From positions 1 through 52,992 of the forward strand of contig NZ_JAHKPW010000012.1 of NCBI RefSeq assembly GCF_018860755.1: DNA of 52,992 nt, given 5' to 3'. The stretch comes from Colwellia sp. D2M02. Lineage in GTDB: Bacteria; Pseudomonadota; Gammaproteobacteria; Enterobacterales; Alteromonadaceae. The notes under the pieces are model-generated. The model saw only the letters and a program-made list of their open reading frames with translations, was not told the origin of the DNA and searched no databases. A program made the position numbers and the translations under genes. Positions 7,700-16,157 of the stretch are shown piece after piece (the first letter of the stretch is position 1; every line of letters starts with the position of its first letter).

Positions 7700-9841
7700 A
7701 TGTCCTTGCCAAATACATCTTTTATTTCTCAGCTTATCAATAGTGATATGTTGAATAATGAAATACTTAGCCATTTTCACTTTATCCGACCTTGGTGGTT
7801 ACTTGCTTTTTTCGCACTTTTTTTAGCCTTGTACTTACTTAAAAAAGCTCGTGTTTTTCAGTCTCCTTGGCAACACTTTCTCCCGCAACATTTAACGAAA
7901 GTACTGTTAGCAAATGAAAGTAAATCAGCTCAACCAAAGGTCAGTCAACAAAGCAGCGTCAATAAAAGCGCTTGCTTTTGGTGTAAACCATTCATTATTG
8001 GCAGCTTAGTTATTATTGCGCTTGCGGGCCCAGCATGGCAGAAGTTACCACAGCCAGTTTATCAAGTAGAACGTGGTTCGGTATTAATAATGGATATGTC
8101 TTATTCTATGTATGCTACCGACATAAAGCCTAACCGGCTAACTCGTGCTCGTTATAAAGCGAATGACTTGTTAACGGCAATTAACGAAGGTGAAATTGGC
8201 TTAATTGCTTATGCTGGTGATGCTTTCACTATTAGTCCACTTACTCAAGACATTAAAAACATTGAGCTTTTACTACCATCTTTATCACCTGATATTATGC
8301 CAACTCTTGGCGCTAATGCCTTAGCTGCTTTAACATTAGCCCATCAAACCCTAAAAAATTCGGGTCATGTTCAAGGCGATATTTATTGGTTTACCGATGA
8401 TATTGATAACGAAGAATTAGCTGATATTTATGCGTGGTCTAACGAATACGGCCATCGTTTAAATATATTAGGTGTTGGAACCACTGACGGTGCTCCAATA
8501 AAACTCAGTACAGGTGAGTTATTAAAAGATAATAGCGGTGCCATTGTCATACCTAAACTACCCAGCAGTAAACTGGCAGGTTTAGCGCAACGAGGTAATG
8601 GTTACTACAGCACTATCACCAGTAATGATGCAGATATAAAAACACTGACTCAGCATTTACACAGCGATTTAAATAATCAAAAAGAAAGCAATAGCACCTC
8701 AAACGAGAACAATACAGCCAATGAAGAACAAAATATGCAAGGTGATCAATACCAAGAAGAAGGCCCTTGGTTATTATTGATTGCTCTGCCGTTACTTCTA
8801 ACTTATTTTAGACGTGGTGCTGGCGTATTATCACTCGGTTTTATCGCGCCATTATCTTTACTTATCTTACTTAGTGGTGCCCCATCACCTAGCTATGCAA
8901 ACCAAGCAGAGTCTAGTAATACAGAGAATAGTAGTGTGAATAGTACTGTAAATAGCACAGTCAACAACACTGATACTAGCAATGCGCTAACACAGTCACA
9001 ATCGCAGCAAAAAAACAGTATTTGGCAAAATTTATGGAAAACTAAAGATCAACAAGCACAGCAGCAATTTAACCAACAGCAATACAATAATGCTGCTGAG
9101 CAATTTGAGCACCCTCAATGGCAAGGTAGCGCACATTACAAAGCCGGAAATTATCCGCAAGCATTGAAGGCTTTTGAGCAAGACAATAGTGCTAATGGGC
9201 TCTATAACCAAGGGAACTCCCTTGCACAAATGCAACAATATGATGAAGCAATTGAGCGCTATCAACAGGCACTCAAGCAAGACCCTGATTTAGCAGACGC
9301 CAAAAAAAACCTAGAAACAGTTAAACAAGCCAAAGCCGCTCAAGAAAAACAGCAACAGCAGCAACAGTCTGATCAACAAAACGGCGACAAAAACGAGAAC
9401 GAGCAAGATCAACAAAAGGGTGATAAACAGCAAGGCCAAGATCAGCAAAATAAAGAGCAGCAGAGTGATGAACAACAAAGCTCTGAGCAACAGTCATCAC
9501 AAAGTGAGCAGCAAGAACAACAACAAAACGGTGAGCAAAGTGATGATGCTAACGATAAAAAAAGTGATAGCGCACAAGCTGAGCAAGATAAAGGGCAGCA
9601 AGAAAAATCAGCCGAAGAAAAAGCAGCTCAAGCAGTAGACGGCGAAGAAGATAAAGACGGTGAAAAAACACCTGCGCAACAAGCAAGCGATAAAAAAGCG
9701 CAAGAAGAAAACCAAAAATATCAACAAACAATAAATAAAGTCACCGACGATCCTTATTTATTATTACGCAACAAAATGCGGTTAGAGTACCAAAAACGCC
9801 GACATGATAGTAAGGCTAAAGGAGTAAATAAAAAGTGGTAA
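7700..9841 (+). CDS. BatB/BatC-like fusion: VWA domain plus TPR repeats
   Basis: This 713-residue protein combines what other bacteria encode as BatB and BatC. Membrane helices lie at about 31-47 and 97-112. A VWA domain follows with MIDAS residues DMSYSM (132-137) and TDDIDNEE, then a second hydrophobic region (about 355-395). TPR-like repeats cover about 460-540, clearest in GLYNQGNSLAQMQQYDEAIERYQQ. A strongly biased Gln/Lys/Glu/Asp tail occupies about 550-680. The tail is compositionally simple and probably disordered. An internal ATG at 7748 is an alternative start. It is the fifth gene of the Bat operon, and its last codons overlap the BatD start. Confidence 0.9.
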   Translation: MSLPNTSFISQLINSDMLNNEILSHFHFIRPWWLLAFFALFLALYLLKKARVFQSPWQHFLPQHLTKVLLANESKSAQPKVSQQSSVNKSACFWCKPFIIGSLVIIALAGPAWQKLPQPVYQVERGSVLIMDMSYSMYATDIKPNRLTRARYKANDLLTAINEGEIGLIAYAGDAFTISPLTQDIKNIELLLPSLSPDIMPTLGANALAALTLAHQTLKNSGHVQGDIYWFTDDIDNEELADIYAWSNEYGHRLNILGVGTTDGAPIKLSTGELLKDNSGAIVIPKLPSSKLAGLAQRGNGYYSTITSNDADIKTLTQHLHSDLNNQKESNSTSNENNTANEEQNMQGDQYQEEGPWLLLIALPLLLTYFRRGAGVLSLGFIAPLSLLILLSGAPSPSYANQAESSNTENSSVNSTVNSTVNNTDTSNALTQSQSQQKNSIWQNLWKTKDQQAQQQFNQQQYNNAAEQFEHPQWQGSAHYKAGNYPQALKAFEQDNSANGLYNQGNSLAQMQQYDEAIERYQQALKQDPDLADAKKNLETVKQAKAAQEKQQQQQQSDQQNGDKNENEQDQQKGDKQQGQDQQNKEQQSDEQQSSEQQSSQSEQQEQQQNGEQSDDANDKKSDSAQAEQDKGQQEKSAEEKAAQAVDGEEDKDGEKTPAQQASDKKAQEENQKYQQTINKVTDDPYLLLRNKMRLEYQKRRHDSKAKGVNKKW

Positions 9842-11658
9842 AAATATTGTCATCGCTTAAAGGGTCATTGGTAAAAGCAGCCCTCACCATGAGCTTATTG
9901 AGTAGTTTTTTCCTGTGCTTGCCAAGCTACGCGCTTTCACAAGTAACTGCGTCGGTTGATAAAAATCCGGTGATGGTTAATGAGTCTATTGTACTTACCG
10001 TTATTGCAGATGATGACGTTGATCAACGCGCACTTGATACTTCACCTTTGTTAGCTGACTTTATTGTTGGTAGAACATCATTTAGGTCTTACTCAAGTAG
10101 CATCAACTTTAAAACAACGTTAACCTCGCAGTGGCAAATCGTGCTTATTGCGAGACGAACAGGTAAACACACTATTCCAGCATTAACGGTTAACAGTCAA
10201 AAAACGGCTCCTATTAGTTTAGTCGTACTGGAAAAAAGTGATAAAGATGCTGATCAACAAGATATTTTTGTCACCTCTACACTGTCGAGCAGCCAAACCT
10301 ATGTTCAGCAACTTTTCACCTTAACTTTAAAGCTACATTTTGCCGTAGAGCTTAAAAGCGGTAATTTAAGTGAACCATCATTCCCTGGCGCTGCAATTGA
10401 AAAAATAGGACAAGACCAACAAACCAGTACAATTATTAATGGCAAGCGTTATCGCGTTATTGAACAAACCTACGCAATCACCCCACAAGAAAGTGGTGAG
10501 TTTACTATTGATGCCCCAGTTTTTTCAGGGGATATTATGGTCGCCAGCCGTGGGCGCTCTAGCTTCTTAAGTTTTGCCGAAACCAAACCCGTTAGCGTGG
10601 TTGGTGAGCCACAAAGTATTAAAGTGCTCCCTATTCCGCTGAGCTATCCACCAAACACACCTTGGTTGCCTACTGAGATATTAACCTTACATCAAGAATG
10701 GCCTGCCAATGAAGGTGAGTTTACAGTTGGAGAGCCTATTACTCGAACAATTACCTTAACAGCAGCAGGGCTTTCAAAAGCACAACTACCTGAAATAGTA
10801 ATGGAACATAGTAAAGGTTTTAAGGTATACCCAGATCAAGCACAGCTTCACACCAACATGACAACGGATCGCTTGGTGAGCCAAAAAGTTCAAAATTTTG
10901 CCATAGTTCCAAGTCAAGCAGGTACATTCACCCTACCCGAGTTAACGGTGACTTGGTTTAATACCGTTACCAATAAAACAGAACAAGCCACATTACCAGC
11001 AAAAGAGATTACGGTAGTTGCCGGTGAAAATACATTAGCGAATAATTTAGCTAACAATCAAAATAGCGCTCAAACTAATCAGCAAAACAACGGCTTAAAC
11101 ACTATTCAGTCAAGTCAGAGTGCTCAAAATAACGTTCAAGGCTCTGCTACCACGGTTGTTGCAACGTCAGATAACACTATGCAGTGGTTGTTTTTGGGGT
11201 TATGGCTATTAACCCTAATCTTATGGTTAGTCCATGTTATCTATTTAAAACGACAATATAGCGCAGCTCCCAAACGCCAAGTAACGAATAAACCGACAAG
11301 CTTAACCACTGGCAACGCTTATCAGCAATTAGTTAATGCTTGTAAGAAAAATGACGCTACCACAGCACTTAGCTTAATTATTCCTTGGCTAAATCAACTT
11401 ATTGAGAGCGACATCATCACCTCAAAAGATAGTAACAACGAGAATAAATTGGTGACTAATATTGCCGAAGTTCCAACGCTTATTAATGAGCAAGCATTTG
11501 CCACAGCCCTTAATGATTTGCAGCAGCATTTATACGGAAAAAGTGCCACAAATGGTGCGCCATCATGGCATGGCATCGCTTTATTAGCGGTAATTACACA
11601 AATAAATCAAAAGCCAAACAGCGACAAAAGCAATCAACCGTGGCAGCTTAACCCTTAG
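9835..11658 (+). CDS. BatD-family membrane protein
   Basis: BatD proteins are exported, membrane-anchored partners of BatA/B with large beta-rich periplasmic domains. The start is GTG at 9835, with GGAG ten bases upstream (9821-9824), and it overlaps the preceding stop by seven bases. A signal peptide is visible (hydrophobic core ALTMSLLSSFFLCLPSYA, probable cleavage after SYA). Repeated beta-rich segments (QVTASVDKNPVMVNESIVLTV and later copies) are typical of BatD. A single C-terminal membrane helix lies at about 449-471, followed by a cytoplasmic tail. At 607 residues it has normal length. It is the last gene of the operon. Confidence 0.9.
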   Translation: MVKILSSLKGSLVKAALTMSLLSSFFLCLPSYALSQVTASVDKNPVMVNESIVLTVIADDDVDQRALDTSPLLADFIVGRTSFRSYSSSINFKTTLTSQWQIVLIARRTGKHTIPALTVNSQKTAPISLVVLEKSDKDADQQDIFVTSTLSSSQTYVQQLFTLTLKLHFAVELKSGNLSEPSFPGAAIEKIGQDQQTSTIINGKRYRVIEQTYAITPQESGEFTIDAPVFSGDIMVASRGRSSFLSFAETKPVSVVGEPQSIKVLPIPLSYPPNTPWLPTEILTLHQEWPANEGEFTVGEPITRTITLTAAGLSKAQLPEIVMEHSKGFKVYPDQAQLHTNMTTDRLVSQKVQNFAIVPSQAGTFTLPELTVTWFNTVTNKTEQATLPAKEITVVAGENTLANNLANNQNSAQTNQQNNGLNTIQSSQSAQNNVQGSATTVVATSDNTMQWLFLGLWLLTLILWLVHVIYLKRQYSAAPKRQVTNKPTSLTTGNAYQQLVNACKKNDATTALSLIIPWLNQLIESDIITSKDSNNENKLVTNIAEVPTLINEQAFATALNDLQQHLYGKSATNGAPSWHGIALLAVITQINQKPNSDKSNQPWQLNP

Positions 11659-11668
11659 CGCCATAACA

Positions 11669-11701
11669 GTCTCCTATCCTATTGAGTAATAGGTGGGAGA
11701 C
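11669..11701 (+). terminator. Hairpin after batD, likely transcript end
   Basis: An interrupted inverted repeat pairs GTCTCC (11669-11674) with GGAGAC (11696-11701), and CCTATT with AATAGG inside it. It lies just past the batD stop. There is no T tract after it, so it may act as a 3' stabiliser rather than an efficient terminator. Confidence 0.45.
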
Positions 11702-11730
11702 TTGCCCCATCAGCACGGCTGATTTTAGCT

Positions 11731-11770
11731 AATCTCAACTAATCTCAACTAATTTCAACTAATTTCAACT
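11731..11770. repeat. Four tandem copies of a 10-bp repeat
   Basis: Four consecutive copies of AATYTCAACT are present, two with C and two with T at the fourth base, with a partly similar unit just before them. A 10-bp unit is close to one helical turn, so any bound protein would see copies on the same face. The array lies between batD and the ECF sigma gene. It may also be a simple slippage-derived repeat. Confidence 0.8.
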
Positions 11771-11953
11771 AAAGCACCATTAAGGGAATGTAATACTGTC
11801 CTCGCCTACCCTTGTCCGACGGTATTATTGAACTATGCTCTTTATAGTTTCAATGAAAGCTTCACTAGAAATAACCTCAATAAAAAATGCTCTTTGTGTG
11901 AAATTACTGAAAAATTTTGAAAGTAAATTATCTCCTGCTAGGTCTATTAATTC

Positions 11954-12469
11954 ATGATGACAAAACAAGTTAGATATGAGGCGCTCGTAAAAGCGCTACA
12001 CGGGGATTTATACCGTTATGCTTATTGGTTATGCCATGAAAAGCAAGTGGCAGAAGACCTAGTGCAAGAAACCTTTTTACGTGCTTGGCGTGCTCTTGAC
12101 TCTTTAAAAGACGAAAAAGCCGCTAAGTCTTGGTTAATAACGATCCTCAGACGAGAAAACGCTCGACGTTTTGAACGTAAGCGTTTTGATATGAGTGAGT
12201 ATGAAGAGTCAACTATCACTGACACACAATCAGCCTCACATGAACAAACAATGGAAAGCCATTGGCTAAGAGATAAAATTGCTCAGTTACCTAATGAATA
12301 CTCTGAGCCGTTGGTATTACAAGTGCTTGGCGGCTTTAGTGGTGAAGAAATCGCGGTGATGTTAGATCTCAATAAAAATACTGTCATGACTCGGCTATTT
12401 CGAGCACGTAACCAACTAAAAGACATTTTAGAGTCTGAGCCAGCAAAACGAGGTTTATATAATGGATGA
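11954..12469 (+). CDS. ECF-type RNA polymerase sigma factor
   Basis: This is a small sigma-70 family factor of the extracytoplasmic function type. Region 2 (about 14-75) contains LHGDLYRYAYWL and EDLVQETFLRAWRAL, the core RNA polymerase and -10 contact helices. Region 4 (about 115-165) has the helix-turn-helix FSGEEIAVMLDLNKNTVMTRLFRARNQL. At 171 residues it has the normal ECF size, with no extra domain. Two ATGs stand side by side at the start (11954 and 11957). Its stop overlaps the downstream DUF3379 gene by 8 bases, as expected for a sigma/anti-sigma pair. The target promoters are not evident. Confidence 0.92.
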   Translation: MMTKQVRYEALVKALHGDLYRYAYWLCHEKQVAEDLVQETFLRAWRALDSLKDEKAAKSWLITILRRENARRFERKRFDMSEYEESTITDTQSASHEQTMESHWLRDKIAQLPNEYSEPLVLQVLGGFSGEEIAVMLDLNKNTVMTRLFRARNQLKDILESEPAKRGLYNG

Positions 12470-13187
12470 CTTACAATTCAGACGCGCCATTTACAGTGAT
12501 CCCAAAAGCCAAGACGAAGAGTTACTCGCGGCAATGGATAAGGCTCCAAATAGGCAAAAGATAGCACATGACATGTCACTGCTAGATGAAAAAATTAAGC
12601 AGGCATTACAAGTGCCTGTACCTGATGATTTATGTAATAAATTGATATTACGCCAAACATTGGCAACCCATCAGCAACATAAACGTAAAAAGCGGCTACA
12701 TTTAGCAATGGCAGCTTCAGTCGCTATTTTAGGTGCGTTATTTATTAACTACTTACAATTTAATAGTGCCTACAACAACTTGGGTGATTACTCCTTAGCA
12801 CACGTTTATCACGAAGCAGAGCATTTCGCCGATAACGGGGCTAATGCAAATAGTCGTTTGATTTCGCTAGCGTCATTAAATAGTAAAATGGCAACATTTA
12901 ACGGTAACTTCACAGATGTATTAGGCAAGCTGATTTTTGCCGACTATTGTCGTTTTGGTGGAATGAAGAGCCTACATTTGGTTTATCAAGGAAAGACTAG
13001 CCCTGTGAACGTGTTCATTGTACCTAAAGATGATCAAATGACCTTTATTGATAAATTTAGCGACCAACACCTCTTTGGAGAGTCTGCTGCTTTTAATCAA
13101 GCTAATGTTATTGTGGTGGGTGATAAAAGCGAATCGCTAAATCAATGGCAAGATAAACTCAGTAAAAATATTAATTGGACGATATAA
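12462..13187 (+). CDS. DUF3379 membrane protein, probable anti-sigma factor
   Basis: This 241-residue protein matches the DUF3379 family of Alteromonadales, found next to ECF sigma genes. The N-terminal 75 residues are charged and probably cytoplasmic, with LDEKIKQALQVPVPDDLCNKLILRQ, a pattern common in anti-sigma proteins. One membrane helix follows at about 80-98, then a periplasmic domain of about 140 residues with one Cys (FADYCRFGG). I see no HXXXCXXC zinc motif of the ZAS class. The 8-base overlap with the sigma gene and the topology argue for an anti-sigma role, which is an inference. Confidence 0.8.
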   Translation: MDDLQFRRAIYSDPKSQDEELLAAMDKAPNRQKIAHDMSLLDEKIKQALQVPVPDDLCNKLILRQTLATHQQHKRKKRLHLAMAASVAILGALFINYLQFNSAYNNLGDYSLAHVYHEAEHFADNGANANSRLISLASLNSKMATFNGNFTDVLGKLIFADYCRFGGMKSLHLVYQGKTSPVNVFIVPKDDQMTFIDKFSDQHLFGESAAFNQANVIVVGDKSESLNQWQDKLSKNINWTI

Positions 13188-13215
13188 CCGTAACTAAATA
13201 ACGTTCTTAAACCCT

Positions 13216-13255
13216 AAAACGCTTTTAAGCATCAGCCAAAAGCGTTTTGTTTTTT
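13216..13255 (+). terminator. Rho-independent terminator after DUF3379 gene
   Basis: Perfect 11-bp arms AAAACGCTTTT (13216-13226) and AAAAGCGTTTT (13238-13248) flank an 11-base loop. A T run follows (13250-13255). This is a textbook intrinsic terminator for the sigma/anti-sigma transcript. Confidence 0.85.
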
Positions 13256-13492
13256 GAGGTTTTAATATTACTTGGTAAGAGTAAAAACATTACTTCAGGC
13301 TTGCAAAGTAATTCGCTAGAAAAGTTATAAAAGCAGTAGGTTACACTCAAGCTTACTTCTACGCCCTCTTCTACCTATAAATATTAACTAACCTACCAAT
13401 ATTTTAATTAACCTGTCTAATAATTTTACACATAACCTTAAAATAACTTACCGGAGAAGGTAACTCACTGATAATTAATCTCTTTAAGGTTT

Positions 13493-13508
13493 AGGCATTA
13501 TACTTGCT
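13493..13508 (+). promoter_or_regulatory. Sigma-54 (RpoN) promoter of the PEP-CTERM gene
   Basis: The stretch AGGCATTATACTTGCT has the invariant GG (13494-13495) and GC (13506-13507) with exactly ten bases between them. It also has the CA after GG and the TTGCT of the sigma-54 consensus (TGGCACN5TTGCW). Transcription would start near 13519, giving a leader of about 53 bases. PEP-CTERM genes are known to be linked to RpoN and the PrsK/PrsR two-component system, so the context fits. Confidence 0.65.
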
Positions 13509-13571
13509 CTTAATTTAAAGATTTTAATAAATACACACTTTCTTTGATGAAAGTATTACAAGGAAAATAAG

Positions 13572-14192
13572 ATGAATATGAAAATGTTAAAAGCAGCGGT
13601 TGCTGGTTTAGTTTTATCTCTAAGTAGTTTTGTTAACGCAAGTTTAATCACTGTAAACTCTCTTGATACTTCAAATAATGGACAAAGAGGTATAATGTTT
13701 GACGTTATGACAGGGACAAGTGCAGTTAACTTAGCTGAGATATCTACATTCTTTTATAACGCCACATCAACTTATGAGCTTTACTTCATTGAAGGTGGGC
13801 TTTCAGGTAATGAGTCTAACGCTGGTGCTTGGACATTACACGACTCGATTACTGGCTTTACCGGTTATGGAGAGGGAGCTACCGCAACATGGAGCTTTAA
13901 AAACTTATACTTAAACTCAAATACAACCTACGGGCTATATTTCACTAATACCTCTGGTGGTGGAATACACTATAATGACTCAGTTACGTTAAATGAACTT
14001 GTTGGTGGGGATCAGAACCTATCTGTTTATGCTGGTTTAGGTCGCTCTTATGCTTTTGGCAATCAATATAACTCTAGAGCTTTAGCTGGATCACTATCCT
14101 ATAATCTCACTCAAGTGCCAGAGCCATCTACCCTTGCTATCTTCGCATTAAGCTTTATGGGCTTAGCTGCTCGTAGACTTAAGAAAAAATAA
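13572..14192 (+). CDS. PEP-CTERM sorting domain protein
   Basis: This is a secreted protein of 206 residues destined for exosortase processing. The N-terminal signal peptide ends near SSFVNA (residue 24). The C-terminus has the full tripartite sorting signal: VPEPST (182-187), a hydrophobic helix AIFALSFMGLAA, and a basic tail RRLKKK. The mature part is rich in Ser, Asn, Thr, Gly and Tyr with no known catalytic motif, typical of matrix or surface proteins exported with exopolysaccharide. AGGAAA precedes the ATG. It is a single-gene unit with a sigma-54 promoter upstream and a terminator downstream. No exosortase lies in this window, so the processing enzyme must be elsewhere. Confidence 0.88.
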   Translation: MNMKMLKAAVAGLVLSLSSFVNASLITVNSLDTSNNGQRGIMFDVMTGTSAVNLAEISTFFYNATSTYELYFIEGGLSGNESNAGAWTLHDSITGFTGYGEGATATWSFKNLYLNSNTTYGLYFTNTSGGGIHYNDSVTLNELVGGDQNLSVYAGLGRSYAFGNQYNSRALAGSLSYNLTQVPEPSTLAIFALSFMGLAARRLKKK

Positions 14193-14217
14193 AATTTATC
14201 AAGCAACAAATAAAATT

Positions 14218-14248
14218 AAAGCACCTTTATTGGTGCTTTTTTGTTTTT
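14218..14248 (+). terminator. Rho-independent terminator after PEP-CTERM gene
   Basis: AAAGCACC (14218-14225) and GGTGCTTT (14232-14239) form an 8-bp stem with a six-base loop. A T-rich tail follows on the plus strand. It starts 25 bases after the PEP-CTERM stop. Confidence 0.85.
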
Positions 14249-14280
14249 GTAACCATTAAAGTCAGTACCTTTGCTGATTA

Positions 14281-14386
14281 ACCGCTAATAAGCGGTAGCT
14301 ACAAATGATGAGTATTTTAACTTTAATAAAATACTCATCATAATGCCAAAGGCAGCTAAGCGGCTTTGATTGGTTTAAACAAAGCC
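14281..14386. other. Three successive hairpins between convergent genes
   Basis: Three inverted repeats lie in a row: ACCGCT/AGCGGT with an AATA loop (14281-14296); a perfect 15-bp stem ATGATGAGTATTTTA with a seven-base loop (14305-14341); and GGCTTTG/CAAAGCC (14362-14386). None has a T tract on either strand. They may terminate or protect the 3' end of the convergent putP transcript. Confidence 0.6.
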
Positions 14387-14419
14387 CACCTAAGTGTAGT
14401 CAAAATACAATACAATGAT

Positions 14420-15910
14420 TTACTTTTGATGAAGGCTTAGCATTTCATCAAATTTAACGCGCATACTTTCATCGACTGTTCCAGAAGACTTACTTACAAA
14501 ATAAATAGTTAATGAACAAGCGATAAAGCCAGGTACAATCTCATACATCAGTGCACCTAACGGCTGGCCATTAACAGTAACAGGAGCATAAATCCAGAAG
14601 AGTACTGTAACTGCGCCAACAATCATACCTGCTAAAGCGCCATTACGCGTAGTTTCTTTCCAGTATAAAGAAGCAATAACAACTGGGCCAAAGGCGGCAC
14701 CGAAACCAGCCCAAGCATTACTCACTAAGCTTAAAATACTACTATCGCGATCATAAGCTAAATAAATAGCCACTAAAGCCACTAAAAACACAGAGATACG
14801 ACCAACTCGCACTAACTGTTTTTCGCTAGCGCCTCTATTTAAAAATATCTGATAAAAATCACCGGTTAATGAGCTTGAAGTAACCAATAATTGTGATGAA
14901 ATAGTACTCATAATAGCCGCTAAGATAGCCGCTAATAAAAAGCCTGCCACTAATGGGTTAAACAACAGTTGCGATAAAACGATAAAAATAGTTTCCGGGT
15001 CTTTTAACGCCATCCCCGTTTGATTTACATAAGCAATACCAGAAAAACCGGTGGCCATCGCACCAATAATTGCAACGATCATCCAGCTCATACCAATACG
15101 ACGAGCTGTTGGCATATCTTTAACGCTGCGAATTGCCATGAAACGAACAATGATGTGCGGTTGCCCAAAATATCCTAAGCCCCATGCCATCGCCGAAATA
15201 ATGCCTAAGGCACTAACACCACTGAGCATATTTAATAAGTCAGGATTTTGCTGAGTGACAATCTCATTCATTGCCGAAACGCCACCCACCTCAGAAATAG
15301 CAACAACAGGTACTAGTACCAAAGCAATAAACATAATACAGCCTTGCACAAAATCGGTTAAACTTACGGCTAAAAAACCGCCGAATAAGGTATAAGCAAC
15401 AACAACACCAGCGGTAATATACAAGCCTGCTTCGTAATTTAAACCAAAAGAGCTTTCAAATAGTTTACCGCCTGCAACAATGCCACTTGAGGTATATAAG
15501 GTAAAGAAAATAACAATTACGACAGAAGAAACAATGCGCAACAAATGTGCTTTGTCATTAAAACGGTTTTCAAAAAAATCTGGTAAGGTTATCGAGTCAT
15601 TAGCTATTTCTGTATAAGTACGTAAACGCGGCGCAACAATGAGATAATTTAAAAAAGCACCAATCACTAAACCAACAGCTATCCATAAACTACTCAACCC
15701 TGAAATATACATGGCACCAGGTAAGCCCATCAGCATCCAACCACTCATATCCGAGGCACCTGCTGACAATGCTGCAACCCCTGGCGATAAATTACGCCCA
15801 CCTAACATGTAACCTGAAACATCGCTGGTTGACTTACGATAGGCGTATAAACCAATACCTAGCATAACGATAAAGTAAAGTGATAGTGAGAGTAGCGTGG
15901 CAAATTCCAA
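14420..15910 (-). CDS. putP: Sodium/proline symporter PutP
   Basis: This sodium-coupled proline importer belongs to the SSS family, with about 13 membrane helices and 496 residues, close to E. coli PutP (502). The family core YMLGGRNLSPGVAALSAGASDMSGWMLMG (34-62) retains Arg39/Asp54-type residues known to matter for Na+ and proline binding in E. coli. The start is TTG at 15910, with GAGG seven bases upstream; the next ATG would begin inside the first helix and remove residues conserved in E. coli PutP, so TTG is preferred. No putA lies nearby, so the use of proline (carbon source or osmolyte) cannot be told from this window. Confidence 0.9.
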   Translation of the reverse strand: MEFATLLSLSLYFIVMLGIGLYAYRKSTSDVSGYMLGGRNLSPGVAALSAGASDMSGWMLMGLPGAMYISGLSSLWIAVGLVIGAFLNYLIVAPRLRTYTEIANDSITLPDFFENRFNDKAHLLRIVSSVVIVIFFTLYTSSGIVAGGKLFESSFGLNYEAGLYITAGVVVAYTLFGGFLAVSLTDFVQGCIMFIALVLVPVVAISEVGGVSAMNEIVTQQNPDLLNMLSGVSALGIISAMAWGLGYFGQPHIIVRFMAIRSVKDMPTARRIGMSWMIVAIIGAMATGFSGIAYVNQTGMALKDPETIFIVLSQLLFNPLVAGFLLAAILAAIMSTISSQLLVTSSSLTGDFYQIFLNRGASEKQLVRVGRISVFLVALVAIYLAYDRDSSILSLVSNAWAGFGAAFGPVVIASLYWKETTRNGALAGMIVGAVTVLFWIYAPVTVNGQPLGALMYEIVPGFIACSLTIYFVSKSSGTVDESMRVKFDEMLSLHQK

Positions 15911-16157
15911 AGTATTTCCTCTTCTGAGTTAACAATAACCAGCTAAAAATTTAGCAAAACACAATTAACTGTATATATTTTAAAATAATATTCGTTAAAC
16001 TAACAAAAATAGCCGTAAAAATATAGGTCTGCTTGAAAATCGATGTTTTGTCGCTGTAAGAAAACGAACACAAGTACAAAATAAAATGACAAGCTGGTAA
16101 CTTTGCCATATATTTAATAATCATACTCTCCTTAAAATAACATAGCCTATAAACAAT

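Larger units (their letters stand above)
13188..13571. other. Intergenic region with terminator and sigma-54 promoter
   Basis: This 384-base spacer holds the terminator of the sigma/DUF3379 unit (13216-13255) and, near its other end, a sigma-54 promoter match for the PEP-CTERM gene (both listed). An upstream enhancer site for a sigma-54 activator would be expected at about 13300-13430, but I could not identify one. No open frame is visible. Confidence 0.6.

Noticed and set aside
9420..9731. Open frames on both strands inside the BatB/C-like gene
   Set aside because: They arise from the biased Gln/Lys/Glu codon composition of the low-complexity tail and have no independent support.
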